Under the pieces are notes generated by a model. It was not told the DNA's origin. It worked only from the letters and a program-made list of their open reading frames with translations, and searched no databases. This document shows positions 6,342 to 8,108 of a stretch of DNA of 8,108 nucleotides, one piece after another. Source of the DNA: Micrococcales bacterium (lineage in GTDB: Bacteria > Actinomycetota > Actinomycetes > S36-B12 > UBA10799); NCBI GenBank assembly GCA_023252115.1, contig JAHEXM010000061.1, positions 1 through 8,108 on the forward strand, given 5' to 3'. Each line of letters begins with the position of its first letter. Position 1 is the first letter of the stretch. The translations under genes were made by a program, and so were the position numbers.

Positions 6342-7249
6342 TCGCGCATCCAACCGGGACGCTGTGGTGGTGGCATGTTGGTTGCCCCACGTCGACGAGC
6401 TAGCGTTCGAATTCGCCGTGCGTAGGCACGGTCCTCCAAGATGGTGCGCAGAACTCGAAACCCATCGCGAACCGCGTTCAAGTTTGAATCGCCGTGGTAA
6501 CGGTCATGTTCGAAACTCGGAACTTCGGTGATCTTGGCACCTGACAGTGCGAATCGGCCGATGATGAGTGCCTCGATTTCGAAGCCATCGCCCGGCAACA
6601 TCAGCTTGTCGCTCTTCGCCTGAGTATCAGGCAAGTCGAGCATGTACAACATGTCGGCCCAAAACGCGTTGTAGCCGTAACAAAGGTCGGTAAACCAGTG
6701 TTCGGTCAGCGCACTTGCCAGCAGGTTGAGTCCCATGTTTCCAATACGCCGAAACAAGGTGATGTCATCGCTACCACCGCCTTTGACGAACCGCGTCCCT
6801 TTCGCCAGGTCCGCGCCTGCAACCAGAGCCCGCACGAAATCCGGGATTTCGTTTGGGTCAGCAGATCCGTCGACGTCGAACATCACAATCACTTCGCCGG
6901 TTGCAGCTTCGAATCCGCACGCGAGGGCATTGCCTTTGCCCTGACGCGTCTGCTCAACAATCTTGACGCCAGGCAGGGCTTCTCTAGCTGCGGCAACAGT
7001 TCCGTCGACTGAGTGACCATCAACCAGGATGACCTCGTAGTACTCAGACAGATACGGCAGGATCTCGCGGACATTCTTTGCCTCGTTCAGCGCCGGCACC
7101 ACCACAGAGACTCGCGGGTTGTCCGGTCGGCGCACGCTGGCGGGTTTGCGGCGATCAACAATCGGCTCACCGGCTACCTCAACAATGGGGGCTTCGGTCT
7201 CCAGCTCGGCACTCACCACCTCGCCGTTCTCGTTCCCCTGCTCAGACAT
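6338..7249 (-). CDS. Family 2 glycosyltransferase, polyprenyl-phosphate sugar synthase-like
   Basis: This 303-residue enzyme has a GT-A fold of family GT2: V-S-V-V-V-P-A-L-N-E (47-56), L-V-D77-G-H-S-V-D-G-T (75-84), G-K-G-N-A-L (104-109), the metal/nucleotide-sugar motif D125-V-D127-G-S, G-T-R-F (151-154) and D-G-F-E-I-E (221-226). These motifs resemble the dolichyl/polyprenyl-phosphate mannose or glucose synthase group, which makes lipid-linked sugar donors, although a direct role in polysaccharide synthesis is equally possible. The H-G-D-S-N-L-N segment (252-258) is common in related polysaccharide enzymes. There are no transmembrane helices. The first 45 residues are acidic and low in complexity, an extension outside the catalytic fold. 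The ATG at 7249 has no SD, but TACGAT lies 6 nt upstream. The 3' end overlaps the permease gene by 4 bp. Confidence 0.88.
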   Translation of the reverse strand: MSEQGNENGEVVSAELETEAPIVEVAGEPIVDRRKPASVRRPDNPRVSVVVPALNEAKNVREILPYLSEYYEVILVDGHSVDGTVAAAREALPGVKIVEQTRQGKGNALACGFEAATGEVIVMFDVDGSADPNEIPDFVRALVAGADLAKGTRFVKGGGSDDITLFRRIGNMGLNLLASALTEHWFTDLCYGYNAFWADMLYMLDLPDTQAKSDKLMLPGDGFEIEALIIGRFALSGAKITEVPSFEHDRYHGDSNLNAVRDGFRVLRTILEDRAYARRIRTLARRRGATNMPPPQRPGWMRD

Positions 7250-7255
7250 AGCCCG

Positions 7256-7261
7256 ATCGTA
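7256..7261 (-). promoter_or_regulatory. Putative -10 box for a leaderless glycosyltransferase mRNA
   Basis: TACGAT on the minus strand is followed by 6 nt and the ATG, the same spacing as at the patatin-like gene. No SD and no clear -35 were found. The promoter call is inference from the spacing. Confidence 0.5.
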
Positions 7262-7285
7262 GAGTTGTCAGCTTTGTTTCGCAGA

Positions 7286-7421
7286 GTTGATGGGCCAACG
7301 GGCGGCGCCTGTGAGTAGGGTCACCGATTCTGTTCGCAAAGCCCCACAGGGTCTTGGCGCGAGGGTGGCATCAACGGAATGGCCCGCAGTAGCGTCTCGA
7401 CTAGGCGCATCAACAAATGCG
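7286..7421. repeat. Three CATCAAC words, two within imperfect palindromes, upstream of the oxidoreductase
   Basis: GCATCAAC occurs at 7368-7375 and 7407-7414. Each copy is followed after 1-2 bases by AATG, which gives imperfect palindromes at 7367-7384 (GGCAT...ATGGCC) and 7406-7421 (CGCAT-CAACAA-ATGCG). An inverted CATCAAC lies at 7286-7292. The second site touches the SD of the downstream gene, so binding there could block expression. It may be an operator pair, but the same 7-mer also appears at 7018-7024 inside the glycosyltransferase gene, so chance is not excluded. Confidence 0.35.
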
Positions 7422-7426
7422 AGGAG
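7421..7426 (+). promoter_or_regulatory. Shine-Dalgarno GAGGAG of the FAD oxidoreductase
   Basis: GAGGAG lies 11 nt before the ATG at 7438, slightly longer than the optimal spacing. No other start fits the conserved FAD-binding N-terminus better. Confidence 0.55.
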
Positions 7427-7437
7427 ACAAGAACTCT

Positions 7438-8108
7438 ATGGACCGCAAATTCGACGTGGTAGTTATTGGTGCCGGACTAGGCGGCCTGTCCGCTGCGAAT
7501 ACGCTTGCCAAAGCTGGCAAAAAGGTTCTTCTGGTGGAACGCCACAACATCCCTGGCGGCTACGCCACCACGTTTGTGCGCGGCGACTACGAATTTGATG
7601 TCAGCCTTCACACCCTGTCGGGCATCGGAACTCCCGACAACCCTGGAATGCTGCGTAACATCCTCGACGGCCTTGGTGTCGGTCAGAAACTCGAGTTCAC
7701 TGAACTGTCCGGTATCCGGGTCATCTCGGGTGACATAGACATGTCAATACCCACCGACCGAGATCTGTTCAAGCAACGTCTCGGCGAGGCATTTCCTGAC
7801 GAGACGGATGGCATCAATGGATTCATCGACGCCATCCACGACTATCACGATCAAACCCTTGCCTCGATGCCGTCAGGATCCACCGACCCAACGAAGTATC
7901 CGATGCTGGCTCAGTTCGGCACGTCGACAGTGGCCGAAGTCATTGAGCACTACGGGTTAAGCCCACAATGCGCCGCAATATTTCGTCTGCCAAGCGGATA
8001 TTTTGGTCCACCTGCACAATTTCAACCGTTTGCAACGTATGCGTTGGGCATTGGCGAATACCTTGAATTTGGCTCATGGTACGTGCGCGGCAAATGCCAA
8101 GCATTATC
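7438..8108 (+). CDS. FAD-dependent phytoene desaturase / carotenoid isomerase / retinol saturase-like oxidoreductase, 3' end outside window
   Basis: Only the first 223 residues are in the window; the reading frame is open to the edge. The N-terminus is a Rossmann FAD-binding motif, V-V-V-I-G11-A-G-L-G-G16, with E34 at the end of the second strand. It continues with I-P-G-G-Y-A-T-T-F (38-46) and Y-E-F-D-V-S-L-H (51-58), the pattern G-G-x-x-x-T-F then F-D-x-G-x-H of the carotenoid desaturase/CrtISO/RetSat superfamily. These flavoenzymes desaturate, isomerise or saturate polyene or isoprenoid lipids. S-W-Y-V-R-G-K-C-Q-A-L (213-223) corresponds to the family's Y-x-x-G-G-x-x-x-L site, with K-C replacing part of the usual Gly pair. 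The exact reaction cannot be fixed from half of the protein. It is transcribed divergently from the glycosyltransferase gene and has its own SD. Confidence 0.82.
   Translation, partial: MDRKFDVVVIGAGLGGLSAANTLAKAGKKVLLVERHNIPGGYATTFVRGDYEFDVSLHTLSGIGTPDNPGMLRNILDGLGVGQKLEFTELSGIRVISGDIDMSIPTDRDLFKQRLGEAFPDETDGINGFIDAIHDYHDQTLASMPSGSTDPTKYPMLAQFGTSTVAEVIEHYGLSPQCAAIFRLPSGYFGPPAQFQPFATYALGIGEYLEFGSWYVRGKCQAL

Noticed and set aside
5805..6353. 182-codon minus-strand open frame opposite the permease gene
   Set aside because: The composition is Cys/Arg-rich and unlike a protein, and the plus-strand frame aligns along its length with FetB.
7250..7437. Possible small gene in the 188-bp divergent region
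   Set aside because: The only open frames here continue into the flanking genes in the wrong frame; none has an SD or a recognisable translation.

Overview
The window looks like chromosomal DNA from an actinobacterium of moderate G+C content. The evidence is indirect: GTG and TTG start codons, -10-like hexamers only 6-8 nt from several starts (a pattern typical of leaderless actinobacterial mRNAs), Ala/Val/Gly-rich proteins, a lipoprotein family and a patatin subfamily that I associate with Actinobacteria, and no insertion sequences. I cannot name a genus. There are eight protein genes, two of them cut by the window edges. I see no rRNA, tRNA, CRISPR array, prophage or transposase.

Left part (1-2000, all minus strand). 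Positions 1-954 hold the N-terminal part of a secreted delta-60-repeat (beta-propeller-like) protein with five complete repeats of 53-55 residues. Its 3' end lies outside the window. After a 101-bp gap comes a patatin-like acyl hydrolase (1056-2000). A 99-bp divergent intergenic region then separates it from a plus-strand lipoprotein with a peptidase M15/hedgehog-type zinc-binding domain (2100-3083). Both divergent genes have a TANNNT hexamer 6-8 nt before a GTG start and no Shine-Dalgarno (SD) sequence.

Middle (3096-6341). An alpha/beta hydrolase on the minus strand (3096-4025) converges on the lipoprotein gene with only 12 bp between stop codons. A 165-bp divergent region leads to a plus-strand pair: a type II NADH dehydrogenase (4191-5537, TTG start with a good SD) and, 36 bp later, a FetB/UPF0014-family ABC permease (5574-6341). 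A bulged hairpin fills the last 24 bases before the permease ATG. The permease's ATPase partner is not in the window.

Right part (6338-8108). The permease gene ends in a 4-bp tail-to-tail overlap (TTAG) with a minus-strand family 2 glycosyltransferase (6338-7249). A 188-bp divergent region carrying three copies of a CATCAAC word leads to the start of a plus-strand FAD-dependent oxidoreductase of the phytoene desaturase / carotenoid isomerase / retinol saturase superfamily (7438 to beyond the window).

Taken together this is mostly cell-envelope, lipid and redox housekeeping: a membrane respiratory dehydrogenase, a metal-type permease, a glycosyl donor or polymer enzyme, a polyene-lipid oxidoreductase, two lipid/ester hydrolases and two exported proteins. 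Apart from the ndh-permease pair nothing suggests one multi-gene pathway, and I see no convincing undescribed system. The best points for a second look are the substituted oxyanion loop of the patatin, the hairpin abutting the fetB-like start, the repeated words before the oxidoreductase, and the leaderless-type promoters.
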